From: Paracoccus benzoatiresistens
Lineage (GTDB): Bacteria; Pseudomonadota; Alphaproteobacteria; Rhodobacterales; Rhodobacteraceae
Assembly: GCF_026913015.1 (NCBI RefSeq)
Contig: NZ_JAPTYD010000025.1
Location: 1-52,557 of the forward strand
Direction of reading: 5' to 3'
Length of the DNA stretch: 52,557 bases
The notes beneath the pieces are model-generated. The model was not told the DNA's origin, did not search any database, and was given only the letters and a program-made list of their open reading frames with translations. Positions 38,044-46,225 of the stretch are shown piece after piece; positions within the stretch are counted from its first letter, which is position 1; each line of letters starts with the position of its first letter. Made by a program: the position numbers and the translations under genes.

Positions 38044-38470
38044 AGCCAGGCCGTCTCCATGAAAGCAGGCCCGGCATGTCTGTGATGCCAGGTCTACAAA
38101 ACTATAGTTTTTCCTGCAAGCTATAAATTCGTTTAGCAGGCTCTTGTTGTAATCTGTCTTTGGCTTGAGCGAGGGGCATTTTCAAGCAAGCAGATCTGAA
38201 GCCCTAACGGCAGAACAGCCGTAGGCTCCAAGGCCTGGTGACGATGGAAGCGTCCTATCGCCGGTAGAGGGCTGCCACACCGCTGGCATGAAGCCCTTGA
38301 GTTTTCGCGCTCCGCACGCATGGAGCGCCTGCGTGGAGCTCAACCTTCATCATGCTGTCGTTGTACGAAAAGGGGCCGAAATCCCAGAGCATTACCCTCC
38401 AGGAAGTTTTGGGGTACCGCACCCTCTGCATCGAGAGATGGATGAACCGCTGACACCATCGTCTTGAGCC
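38044..38470. promoter_or_regulatory. Intergenic region upstream of the secretion operon
   Basis: No gene recognised in 427 bases. Next to the operon it is AT-rich and contains a 14-bp palindrome AAAACTATAGTTTT (38098-38111), an inverted repeat GGCAT-N7-ATGCC (38073-38089) and a TATA-containing stretch up to about 38130. These are likely promoter and operator elements for the minus-strand operon. The upstream half (38200-38400) has short GC-rich inverted repeats only. Confidence 0.5.
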
Positions 38471-39109
38471 TTATCCGCGCACCGGACATTCAATGACCTG
38501 AAAGCGGCCATCGGCGTTTCCCGTCACCGGACCCAGACAAGAGGCCGGCCAGTTCCAGGATCGTGCCATGCGCAGAAACGCAGGCGACCCTAGAAACAAG
38601 ATGGATGATGCATGGTGCTCGCGCAGGAAGTCGTTTGCGGTTTCCAGGATCTTGCGTGTGATCGCCTTCGGACCGTTGACGACCATACGGGTGAGTTCCC
38701 AGACCCGATCGCTTTCGGGAGGCATCTCAAAGCAAAGGTCGTTCGGAAGGCCAGGCAGAAGTCCCAGATACGCATCCCGGATCATGTACGAATAGCGCAG
38801 GCATCCGCCCGTGCTACGTTGATCAGTTCGGCGGAGCCTGGCGCCCCCTACGACCTCATCACCTTGGCAAGCAACGATATAGGTCGTGTAAAAGGAGTCG
38901 TATTGCTCGAACTCCAGCTCGTCGGCGTGGAAAAGCGGCCAATCGAGACGGTCAACAAACACTTCCTTGCGCAGCTTCAGGTAAGCCGCCACCAGATGCC
39001 AGCGCTTCATGTCCTGAGGATATCGAATGACATGCACGGTCACAGGGGCCGTAGAGCTGTAAACCGCGTCAGTGCGCTCGTCCTGGATCATCATCATCGC
39101 TATCACCAT
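38471..39109 (-). CDS. LuxI-type acyl-homoserine-lactone synthase
   Basis: A 212-residue autoinducer synthase making an N-acyl-homoserine lactone from acyl-ACP and S-adenosylmethionine. Conserved residues of the family are visible: LRKEVFVDRLDWPL (Arg, Phe and Trp of the N-terminal block), an EQYDSFYTTY block, GGARL(R), and WELTRMVV with the Glu and Arg of the active site. The acyl chain cannot be predicted. The start is one of several nearby ATGs (39109, 39097-39091), all inside the preceding small gene. Next to the secretion operon, so it may control it. Confidence 0.88.
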   Translation of the reverse strand: MVIAMMMIQDERTDAVYSSTAPVTVHVIRYPQDMKRWHLVAAYLKLRKEVFVDRLDWPLFHADELEFEQYDSFYTTYIVACQGDEVVGGARLRRTDQRSTGGCLRYSYMIRDAYLGLLPGLPNDLCFEMPPESDRVWELTRMVVNGPKAITRKILETANDFLREHHASSILFLGSPAFLRMARSWNWPASCLGPVTGNADGRFQVIECPVRG

Positions 39110-39317
39110 GCATAATCGTCGTCGAACCGATGAAGAGACGCATCCCCGCTGAGGTCTTTCCCCAGACACCCTTGTTGCAGATCTGAAGGGTGACAGGCTG
39201 CCCCTCAGAAATGGCGGAGCACATGCTGAGCAGATTTTCTGCCATGTCTTGGGTGAACTCGGCTTCTGCCAGGACTTGGACTTTGCTTGGAGCAACGCGC
39301 GGGGAGAGGTTCTTCAT
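39069..39317 (-). CDS. Small unrecognised protein overlapping the LuxI gene start
   Basis: An 82-residue protein in another frame overlapping the luxI-type start by about 40 bases. It has no signal peptide or known motif, a soluble alpha/beta look, and an acidic run of four Asp near the C-terminus. AAAGGAAG lies about 11 bases before the ATG at 39317. It is the first cistron of the luxI transcript, so it may couple translation or be an antiactivator-like partner. This is speculation from position. Confidence 0.5.
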   Translation of the reverse strand: MKNLSPRVAPSKVQVLAEAEFTQDMAENLLSMCSAISEGQPVTLQICNKGVWGKTSAGMRLFIGSTTIMHGDSDDDDPGRAH

Positions 39318-39396
39318 CAATAGTCTGCTTCCTTTAAACGGGCCTCCTATAAACCGCAGGTTGCAGCCTTGACAGTCTTTGACCAAAAGGACAGAC

Positions 39397-39418
39397 AAAT
39401 CAGACAAGATGCTGATTT
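39397..39418. promoter_or_regulatory. Candidate lux-type operator between divergent luxI and luxR genes
   Basis: A perfect inverted repeat AAATCAG-N8-CTGATTT, 22 bp in all, 19 bases before the LuxR start and about 80 before the small gene on the other strand. Its size and dyad fit a LuxR-family box, but it is not a match to the classic vibrio or tra boxes. Confidence 0.45.
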
Positions 39419-39436
39419 TGCTTGACTGAGACTACT

Positions 39437-40057
39437 ATGATTGAACTTGTGATCCCGAATCACGAAGAGGAACTTGCCCGTCTCGCGGAGATTGGAACAT
39501 CTGGCTTCGTCATCGGCTTCGGCCTGCGCTTCGGACAGCCGGACTTTTTCTACAACGGCTACCCAGTAGACTGGACAGCCCATTATGAAGAAGAGAACTA
39601 CTTCTTCGGGGATCCGGTCGCGGCTTGGACAATCGCCCGGACAGGAGTGATCCGTTGGTCGGAGATCAAGTTTCCAGACATGCGGAGTATTATGCCGGAA
39701 GCTGCCAGCTTTGGCCTCGTGTACGGAGCAACAGCCGTCACGAAGCTGGAACGCAAACGCTCCTTCATGTCTCTGTCGCGAAGCGACCGTGAACTGAACG
39801 ATGCGGAACTGGACTACGTTCACGGTCGGATCCAGCTTTGGGCTAAATCCTTCGAGCGCGCCCAGGTGTCGCTCAATGAGGGCGAGTTGCAGGTCTTGAG
39901 GATGCTGAAGGACGGTCATACCCAGGCTGAGGCTGCAGCAGCCCTCGAGATCCCTGTCTCAACCTTGAAGTACCGCCTTCAAGGCGCCCAGAAGAAGCTC
40001 AAGGCGAGCGGCACGAAGAATACGATCGCGGTCGCCGTTCGGCAGAACTTGATCTGA
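39437..40057 (+). CDS. LuxR-family quorum-sensing regulator
   Basis: A 206-residue regulator. The N-terminal autoinducer-binding domain has the Trp/Tyr/Asp pattern of AHL receptors (YPVDWTAHYEEE then FFGDPVAAW, and a Trp in VIRWSEI). The C-terminal helix-turn-helix is LNEGELQVLRMLKDGHTQAE followed by AALEIPVSTLKYRLQGAQKKL. It is divergent from the LuxI gene and shares the intergenic operator. ATG at 39437 was taken; the weak TTG at 39422 is the alternative. No clear ribosome site, so translation may be limited. Confidence 0.88.
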   Translation: MIELVIPNHEEELARLAEIGTSGFVIGFGLRFGQPDFFYNGYPVDWTAHYEEENYFFGDPVAAWTIARTGVIRWSEIKFPDMRSIMPEAASFGLVYGATAVTKLERKRSFMSLSRSDRELNDAELDYVHGRIQLWAKSFERAQVSLNEGELQVLRMLKDGHTQAEAAAALEIPVSTLKYRLQGAQKKLKASGTKNTIAVAVRQNLI

Positions 40058-40177
40058 TGTCAAGAAAAATCCTAAAGTTGGCTAATCAGTCTGTCTGAAC
40101 AGCCAGTTTTTGGCCTTTGCCTTTATTCTTCAAGCAATTGCGGGCAGAGGGAACCGGAATGTCCAGACGGTTCGATC

Positions 40178-40402
40178 ATGCCTGCACCCACTGCCCTGAA
40201 CAGCCTGCTCCACAAGGATGCCATTATGAGAGCCGCAACCGCGCGACAGGACGTCAGCATCGATGGGCGGGAAGGTTGTGTCTATGAATGGAATACCGGA
40301 ACGATGAGCGTCGTGTTTCCGCCGGAAGGATGGTCTTTCGATCCTACCCGCTCGAAGCGCATCGCGGCACCGTACAAAAGTGCAGTCGATATAGACGGTT
40401 GA
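40178..40402 (+). CDS. Small unrecognised protein
   Basis: A 74-residue frame with no recognised domain. An internal ATG at 40226 is a possible start, giving 58 residues. Coding support is modest: it lies in the same direction as luxR and the next gene, and its composition looks like coding DNA. Confidence 0.4.
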   Translation: MPAPTALNSLLHKDAIMRAATARQDVSIDGREGCVYEWNTGTMSVVFPPEGWSFDPTRSKRIAAPYKSAVDIDG

Positions 40403-40458
40403 TCAGGCGTCGCCGCTTCCGTATGCTTCTATAGAATTTCGATTGGCTGTAGAATCGT

Positions 40459-41034
40459 ATGAAGATGAGCCTCACAAGAATCGCGCTCGCAGCCAGCGTT
40501 TCTACAATGGCAGCAGTTGTGCCAGCGGCACCCGCTGCTGCTTATCCGATCGACTGTGCCATCCTGCTCTGTTTGGCCGGCGGCTTTCCCGCATCAGTCG
40601 AGTGCAGCGCGGCAAAGGCCGAATTGCTCCGCCGCATCACCCCTTGGCCCATCGAGCCGCCCTTGCAGCTTTGGCGTTGCCCGATGGGTGGCGGCGGTGT
40701 GAGTCTTCCAAGTGGCGGGGGATCTGACAGTCTGGCTCCGGAAGTCGCAAAGTATCGAGATGCAATCGAACTCTGGTCGCTTTCAAAGCACGTGACGAGC
40801 GGCAGCGGAGGACGAGACCTCTACGTCAACGTGGGTCGTTATGGATATGCCCCATCTGGTGACTTCGTTCAGTTTCGGACCAGCGAAGATGATGTGCCCG
40901 ATTGGCTTGATGAGGAAGTCAGGCGACAGACCGGCAGCACACTGATGAATCACTATGGGCCCGGCTTCAGAAGCATCGTGCTGCGCATGCAGGACTACAC
41001 GGGAGCCTATTCCACAGAATGGGTGTCCTACTGA
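40459..41034 (+). CDS. Exported Cys-containing protein of unknown function
   Basis: A 191-residue protein with a signal peptide (ending near residue 28, PAAAY). The mature N-terminus has four Cys (DCAILLCLAGG, VECSAAKAEL, LWRCPMGG) around a Pro-rich RRITPWPIEPPLQL. I recall similar proteins beside conjugation loci in this group but cannot verify it. The remainder is hydrophilic. The intact Cys pattern suggests disulfides and an extracytoplasmic role, perhaps linked to the secretion system. Confidence 0.65.
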   Translation: MKMSLTRIALAASVSTMAAVVPAAPAAAYPIDCAILLCLAGGFPASVECSAAKAELLRRITPWPIEPPLQLWRCPMGGGGVSLPSGGGSDSLAPEVAKYRDAIELWSLSKHVTSGSGGRDLYVNVGRYGYAPSGDFVQFRTSEDDVPDWLDEEVRRQTGSTLMNHYGPGFRSIVLRMQDYTGAYSTEWVSY

Positions 41035-41350
41035 TGCCCCTGATGTCACGATCCATACACAAAGAATTGCCGCTAAGCCCCTGCTGGCGTAGGCTGTTCG
41101 GCAAAATGCCCCAAAGGGGAGGGACGAGCAGAATCAGATAGACCACCAGCCCAAAAGGAAACCCCCCGCGCGGGGGTCCGCACGAGGGGGCTTGGGTTGA
41201 TAACACAGGTTTGGCGACCTGAATTAGCGGATCATTTCACCTGCTATAGTTAGCTTCCCACTCCCGAAAATCAAGAGCAAAAAGCGCATCTGTGCGAACG
41301 GATTACGCTTGCCCGCGGACACCGCGCTTCTTGTAATCGAGGAGCAGCAC
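41035..41350. other. Intergenic region with GC hairpins
   Basis: No gene seen. Contains CCCC-AAA-GGGG (41109-41119) and a strong ACCCCC/GGGGGT stem (41161-41177), which may act as terminators. No iterons were recognised. Confidence 0.45.
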
Positions 41351-42124
41351 ATGACGACCGATATAGCCGCGGCAAGCGGCGATTTTTTCCAACGCTTGGG
41401 CAGCGTTATTGCCCAAGCACGGACAGGCATGCGGTCAAGGAACCGCACACCCGTACGCAACAACTCGCATCGGGCAGGAACCTGCGAGGCGACTTTCTGG
41501 CGCAGCACATCGCGCCAAGAGGTTCAGAAGATCATCAAAGCCGCGCAGCGATACGAGCTGCATGGTCGCAAACCCGGCAGGCGAAACGGACCTTTGGGCA
41601 GCATCGCATTGGAGGTCTTGGCCCTCTTCGGCAATCTGGTCAGCTTCAAGACCGGCCGCTTGGATCCTTCTCTTGAGTGGATCACCGCCAAACTGAAACG
41701 GTCCCGGGATGCCATTGTTCGTGCGCTGAAGGCTTTGCGCGATCATGGCTTCCTTGACTGGCTGCGCCGGTTCGAACCGACCCCTTATGAAGGTCGTGGA
41801 CCGCAGGTCCGGCAGGTCAGTAACGCTTATCGTCTCTCCGCGCCCAAGCGTGCCTTGGCGCTTCTCGGTCGCTGGTCAGGTCGTCCTGCATTGCCGGATG
41901 ATGACGAAGTTGCCCGCGAAGGCAGGGCAGCTATGGAAGCCGAGCATGTAGCAACGCTGGATCTTCGCGCGTTCGCCAGTTTCCAGTGCGGTGACTCACC
42001 GCTTGGTCAGGCTCTGGCGCAGATGGGCAAAGCAATAGATTTACGCGAGTCTGCCAAGCGGACTGAATCCCCATCTACCTCTATTCTTATGTATAAAGGC
42101 ACGCTGGACACCGTGCGGCAATAG
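41351..42124 (+). CDS. Winged-helix/replication-protein-like DNA-binding protein
   Basis: A 257-residue protein with an N-terminal basic stretch, then a helix-turn-helix region (about 105-140) of the style TGRLDPSLEWITAKLKRSRD then ALKALRDHGFLDWLRR. Proteins of this type on alphaproteobacterial plasmids are often annotated as replication protein A or HTH-domain protein; no function is proved. The start at 41351 has GAGGAG 7 bases upstream; an earlier in-frame ATG (41309) has none. It is convergent with the caspase cassette, with about 130 bases between. Confidence 0.6.
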   Translation: MTTDIAAASGDFFQRLGSVIAQARTGMRSRNRTPVRNNSHRAGTCEATFWRSTSRQEVQKIIKAAQRYELHGRKPGRRNGPLGSIALEVLALFGNLVSFKTGRLDPSLEWITAKLKRSRDAIVRALKALRDHGFLDWLRRFEPTPYEGRGPQVRQVSNAYRLSAPKRALALLGRWSGRPALPDDDEVAREGRAAMEAEHVATLDLRAFASFQCGDSPLGQALAQMGKAIDLRESAKRTESPSTSILMYKGTLDTVRQ

Positions 42125-42254
42125 CACTTCGGTCCTCACACTCAGCTCATGCGGCAACGATGCATGGCTATGAAAATAGCCTATGGCAACCGGACGGCGC
42201 CTCAAGATCGTTTCGCATGTGAACTATCAACAAGAGGATAGCGCAACCAGACAA

Positions 42255-43445
42255 TTAGAGCGAGAGATCCGAGGTAACTCGCAGTGTTCTTGATTTGCTC
42301 TCCAACTTCGTGCTGACGTGTTGAGGTTCCACATCAGTAGTAGTTGGCCCATACTCTTGCCACACGTCCCAAAGTGGGCGGCAGGTATGTCTTCGGCCAG
42401 TCGAGTCGGCTTGGCTCCAAATTCCATGAAAGCAGGGGCGATCATCGTCCCATCCGACATGGTCTATAGCCGGATACCAGCAGACCCCGTTTACAGGAAT
42501 GCCTGCCCGCCGCGCCGAGATGACCTCATCGAGGACGTGGCGGGCCATTTTGGCTCTGTCTTGACGCTCCGCACTCGTCTCGGCCACAAAGAGTGGGCGG
42601 CCATAGCGGACGTGTACATCCTCGAGCAGAAGCGCCAGGGGCCGTCGGCTCGCATCCTCGGGAGCGAGGGCGATACTCGAGCCCGCGGCCCCACAGTCGT
42701 ACCACTGGTTGAACTGGTAGTAGCAGGCCCCAATGACGTCAAGGATGGGGCGCTCCCCGCCGCCAGCTTCGGCGAGTTGGTCGCGGAAGTCGTACTGCCC
42801 GTCATGGAGCAGTCTGGCCGCCTCAGACCTGTCAGGGCGATCCGGATGAGCTAGGACTTGAATTAATGGGTCCGTTACCACGATGCGGGCTTTCGGGTCG
42901 ACCTGGCGCACCGCCGCGGCGCCAGCTACAAAGGCGCGCAGGAGTTGTGCCTTGAGTTCGTTGCCGCGCCCTACAGCATAAGGGAAGATATGCCCAACCT
43001 CTCCAGCCGCCCAGGACAGGTAAGAAGGCTCGTTGATAGGGACGACGTAGATTGGATCTCTGCCCTCCTCTCTCAGCAGCCGCGCGAAGGCTCCGGACAG
43101 CCCTGCAAATCGATCAATAAAGGCTGGTGCGAAGACGTCTAGGTCGTCCGGCCACCCAAAGTGGCACAGGTCCCAGATCACCTGCACGCCGGCGGCTCGC
43201 GCCGCCTGGACCATGGGCAAAACGCTGCCGAAGTCGTACTGATAGGGGGACCGCTCGATGAGGTGCCAGCGGATACCGTCGCGCACGGTGGTCATGCCCG
43301 CCTCGCGCGAACGGACGTAGTCGGCCAGAACGAAGCGGTCGTGCGCCGTTGCGGCCGTAAGGTCCAGTCGGCGCCCATGCGGTGGCTTGTGGCTCGCGCA
43401 CTCGAAGCCAGCCATGAGGAAGCTCTTGAAAAGGGGCTCAGGCAT
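42255..43445 (-). CDS. Glycoside hydrolase clan A-like (beta-glucosidase-type) TIM-barrel protein
   Basis: A 396-residue protein without signal peptide or membrane segments. It looks like a clan GH-A hydrolase: RDGIRWHLIERSPYQYDF near 56-72, a likely acid/base Glu139 in INEPSY (as in GH1 NEP) and a candidate nucleophile Glu289 in VAETSAE. It is shorter than true GH1 enzymes (about 450). It is the third gene of a tightly coupled operon, overlapping the caspase gene by 8 bases (ATG at 43445), so it probably acts with it, perhaps on a sugar or nucleoside-type signal. That role is inference. Confidence 0.65.
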   Translation of the reverse strand: MPEPLFKSFLMAGFECASHKPPHGRRLDLTAATAHDRFVLADYVRSREAGMTTVRDGIRWHLIERSPYQYDFGSVLPMVQAARAAGVQVIWDLCHFGWPDDLDVFAPAFIDRFAGLSGAFARLLREEGRDPIYVVPINEPSYLSWAAGEVGHIFPYAVGRGNELKAQLLRAFVAGAAAVRQVDPKARIVVTDPLIQVLAHPDRPDRSEAARLLHDGQYDFRDQLAEAGGGERPILDVIGACYYQFNQWYDCGAAGSSIALAPEDASRRPLALLLEDVHVRYGRPLFVAETSAERQDRAKMARHVLDEVISARRAGIPVNGVCWYPAIDHVGWDDDRPCFHGIWSQADSTGRRHTCRPLWDVWQEYGPTTTDVEPQHVSTKLESKSRTLRVTSDLSL

Positions 43446-45060
43446 TCCCGGTCCTCGGCATGTCCAAAGTGTCTTCCCATAGTGCCTCAGAGCCTGTTCG
43501 CTGCAACGATAGGACAAGGCGCACCTCTGCAGGCAGGGTCGCCACGTTAACCAGGCTCGCGAGTCGAAAGCCTAGGTCGAAGTGGGCGAGTGTTCGGTCG
43601 GCGCCGATCGCGTCCACGCTGATGCTCATTTCGGTCTTGGCTTTGAGATCGGCCGTCTCAAGGTCGTCCTGAAAACCGCCGCCAAGCAGTTCGTCTACTT
43701 GTTGACCCTGTGCGATGAGCCTGTAGCCGGAAGCAGGCCTGCCGAGCTTGACCCTAGGGTCGATGGAGGAGGCCCACTCCCAGACGTTGCCAATTAGATC
43801 GCTCACGCCTGCCAAGTTGGCCCGCTGGCCGTTCCTGTCGACAGGGGCCGGTGCCGCGCTGCGGTGGTGGATGGCGACGCCAGGTAGGAGCAAAGCGAGC
43901 GGCGGCTCCTCTGCCAAATTCCCGCGCCCGAACTCTCGGCCGAGCACCGCAACCTGCCACAGCCGTGGCGAGGGCACGAGCGCCATAGGTGGTCCGCCGA
44001 GCTTGGCGTTCAGCCAGTTCCTGTAGGCAAGAACGTCTACGAGGCTCACGCAGGTGACTGGCTGCTCGGGGTCGTTGAACCCCACTGTTCGCCACGGGTA
44101 GAACTCGCGCCAATCGTGGAAATTGAAACGATTACCTACGCCCGGAAAGTATTTGCCTGCGGGCTCGGGATGGTCCGTCTCTGTTACGAAGCGCTTGTAC
44201 TGAGCGTTGGTGACTGGATGCTGGCCGATACAAAGCGCCAATCCGTTTCGCGGCCTCAGTGGCAGGAGCATCATAGTTGACCCGTCCCGCCAAGGAATGC
44301 CGTGCGGAGTCCACCGCGGGACCTCGGGGGTGAGGAAGAGGCGGCCGCCCTTAGTCTGGCCGAAGCTGTGAGGAAGGGGAACCAGCCTCTGCTTCCCCTC
44401 TTTTAGGTAGCGACCCAGCCCTTCCCAACTCAGCTTGATCCAATGCGTTAGGTCCTCAAACGACAGCCGCTTGTCCTTATCTTGGTCAGCTTGGTCGAAG
44501 TCGTCCTTCAGAGCGCGCCGCAGTGCGTCTCCTAGGAACGATCCCCCAAGTTCGGGGAACTCGTTGATTCGCTCCAGGCGGTCGCCGGCCATCAGCATGA
44601 GGTAATTGTCGGGACAGGGTTTGGTCGCCTCCTCAACAGGCATGCCCTCACCCCTAGCGCCATGTGCGCCCGCCCCGGCATGACAGCAGTCAAGAACAAC
44701 AAGCTTGCTCGCAGCCTTGCACCGATCAACGTAGTACAGAACCTGACTTACCCCGACCGAAGCCTCGCGCTCGTCTTTGACTTTTTCTTGCCAAACGAGT
44801 TGCAGCTTTCCCTGTTCTAGAACCCCGTGCCCGGAGAAATAAAAGAGGAAGGTATCGTCCGGCGCACAAGCAAGAGTCGCTTTCTCAAGCTCATAGAGCT
44901 TTACATGCTTAGCCTGGGCAGGCTTGGGCGATATGACCTCGTAGTTGCACCGTGGCGATCGCAGGATCTCGGTTAGGCGAGCGGCGTCGTCTCGGGCGTA
45001 CTTGAGCTTGCCTCGACCGGGTAAGCCATTGCACCCATAGACGAAGGCCCGGTGGGTCAT
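43438..45060 (-). CDS. Caspase-like protease fused to FGE-sulfatase-type domain, with EF-hand-like loop
   Basis: A 540-residue cytosolic protein. Residues 1-185 are a caspase-like (C14) domain with catalytic His78 (YFSGHG) and Cys126 (VLDCCHAG). Residues 192-203 (DQDKDKRLSFED) have the spacing of a calcium-binding EF-hand loop. Residues about 265-505 are an FGE/SUMF1-type domain (IGQHPVTNAQYKRFV, GNVWEWA, GGGFQDD, FRLAS). The FGE catalytic cysteines are absent in the final region, so it probably binds a ligand instead of oxidising sulfatases. The start overlaps the upstream gene by 4 bases, and the end overlaps the next by 8. Confidence 0.85.
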   Translation of the reverse strand: MTHRAFVYGCNGLPGRGKLKYARDDAARLTEILRSPRCNYEVISPKPAQAKHVKLYELEKATLACAPDDTFLFYFSGHGVLEQGKLQLVWQEKVKDEREASVGVSQVLYYVDRCKAASKLVVLDCCHAGAGAHGARGEGMPVEEATKPCPDNYLMLMAGDRLERINEFPELGGSFLGDALRRALKDDFDQADQDKDKRLSFEDLTHWIKLSWEGLGRYLKEGKQRLVPLPHSFGQTKGGRLFLTPEVPRWTPHGIPWRDGSTMMLLPLRPRNGLALCIGQHPVTNAQYKRFVTETDHPEPAGKYFPGVGNRFNFHDWREFYPWRTVGFNDPEQPVTCVSLVDVLAYRNWLNAKLGGPPMALVPSPRLWQVAVLGREFGRGNLAEEPPLALLLPGVAIHHRSAAPAPVDRNGQRANLAGVSDLIGNVWEWASSIDPRVKLGRPASGYRLIAQGQQVDELLGGGFQDDLETADLKAKTEMSISVDAIGADRTLAHFDLGFRLASLVNVATLPAEVRLVLSLQRTGSEALWEDTLDMPRTGNA

Positions 45061-45536
45061 GGCGGCGTGTTCGAGGCCGGCGCCTTGCTGCCGGAGGACA
45101 GCTTGACCTTGAGCCCCATTAACTCCCACTCGACGCCCGACGTGTGGTCGCGGGGAACCGGTGCCGCCGCCTCCCTTCGGCTCCAAGTGTTGTAAAGGGG
45201 TTGTCCGTCATCGCCCTTAATTGGCTTGCCGTCTGCGTCCAGCTGGAGGCTTGTCGTGACTTCAATTGTTTCTGCCCCCTTGCTCGCGGCCAAAGCATTG
45301 ATAATTTGAACAATGCCTTGGCTGACCGCCACGAATGCGGCTGCGGATGCGAGGATGACAAGAACGAGGTCCTTCTCCCCGCTCTTGGTGGGGTCCGCCC
45401 TAAAAGTGCCTTCTACCTCAATGAAAGTACCTTCCACCTTGAGGCGCTTCTTCTGCAACTCCCGGACCAAATCGATCCCGTTGTCGGCGAGCAGCTTCTC
45501 GACCTCTGGGTCGGGGAGGATGAAAATGCTGTCCAT
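45057..45536 (-). CDS. Single-helix membrane protein, first gene of the caspase cassette
   Basis: A 159-residue protein not recognised as a family. Residues 1-50 are charged (EVEKLLADNGIDLVRELQKK), residues 57-83 form one membrane helix, and the C-terminal ~75 residues are soluble with strand-like patterns. It resembles in outline the small one-helix constant components described with effector domains in predicted bacterial conflict systems, but no specific match can be shown. The stop overlaps the caspase ATG (ATGA). The start at 45536 was chosen over an upstream frame. Confidence 0.6.
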   Translation of the reverse strand: MDSIFILPDPEVEKLLADNGIDLVRELQKKRLKVEGTFIEVEGTFRADPTKSGEKDLVLVILASAAAFVAVSQGIVQIINALAASKGAETIEVTTSLQLDADGKPIKGDDGQPLYNTWSRREAAAPVPRDHTSGVEWELMGLKVKLSSGSKAPASNTPP

Positions 45537-46225
45537 GGCAATCTTAAAGAAGCCTCTCACATCATGAGGGTGAACCTCTGCCACTTGCCTGTCAATCGTT
45601 AGCACAGGCTGCACTAGCTATCTGATTGTCTGGAAGGGGATGGTCCAGCGATACACACCCTGCTGCCTGACTTCCGTGCCACGAACCTAGCCCTGCTTCC
45701 GGAAATCAGCGTGGCCTGAGTCTCAGTTGACCGGTCCGATTTGTTTGTCAGTCAGGGGACGGCTAGTGTTACAGACTGGCTCATGATGCCCGAGGTAGTA
45801 TCGACACGAAGAGCCCACCAAAGACACTCGTGCTGACTGCAGCGAATGCAAGTGCAGTGTGTGCAATCGCCCCTTTGCTGCCGGTCGGCCTGTTGCGCGC
45901 GGGTCACCGAAGCGGCCATTCATCCTTGCCGCAGCGAAATGAGCAGAGCGATGTCTTCGAGGCGGACATCCCTGCCACTCGCTGCAATTATTCCAGTGCC
46001 CCTCATTGCAGTCAGTCCTCCGAATGCACCCATCCGCGGAGTTCAGGTGGTCGTACCACGGAAGGTCGTAACCAGGAGGTCCAATCAAACTCTGTCTCTT
46101 GGACTGGTCAAGCGAGTGGCGGTATGCAGCACTAATGCGTCGATCTGGCAGTACGCGGTGTGCCACGCTAAACAATCGATCAGGGCGGCAGCAGAACAAG
46201 TCCAAATAGCGCGGCAGGGAAAGAG
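45537..46225. other. 689-bp gene-free stretch between divergent operons
   Basis: Separates the minus-strand caspase cassette from the plus-strand parvulin operon. Several open frames are shadows without family resemblance. It should contain both promoters, but none could be placed with confidence. A short minus frame around 45790-45905 encodes a hydrophobic helix-like stretch and may be a gene remnant. Confidence 0.4.

Noticed and set aside
38185..38197. GCAGATCTGAAG resembling a tra-box half (also at about 39178)
   Set aside because: Only half of the tra-box dyad matches and the second copy is inside a gene; the BglII-like core is common.
38133..38321. 62-codon minus frame with CxxC-like start upstream of the secretion operon
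   Set aside because: One CQRCG pattern only, no ribosome site and no second metal-binding pair; not supported as a gene.
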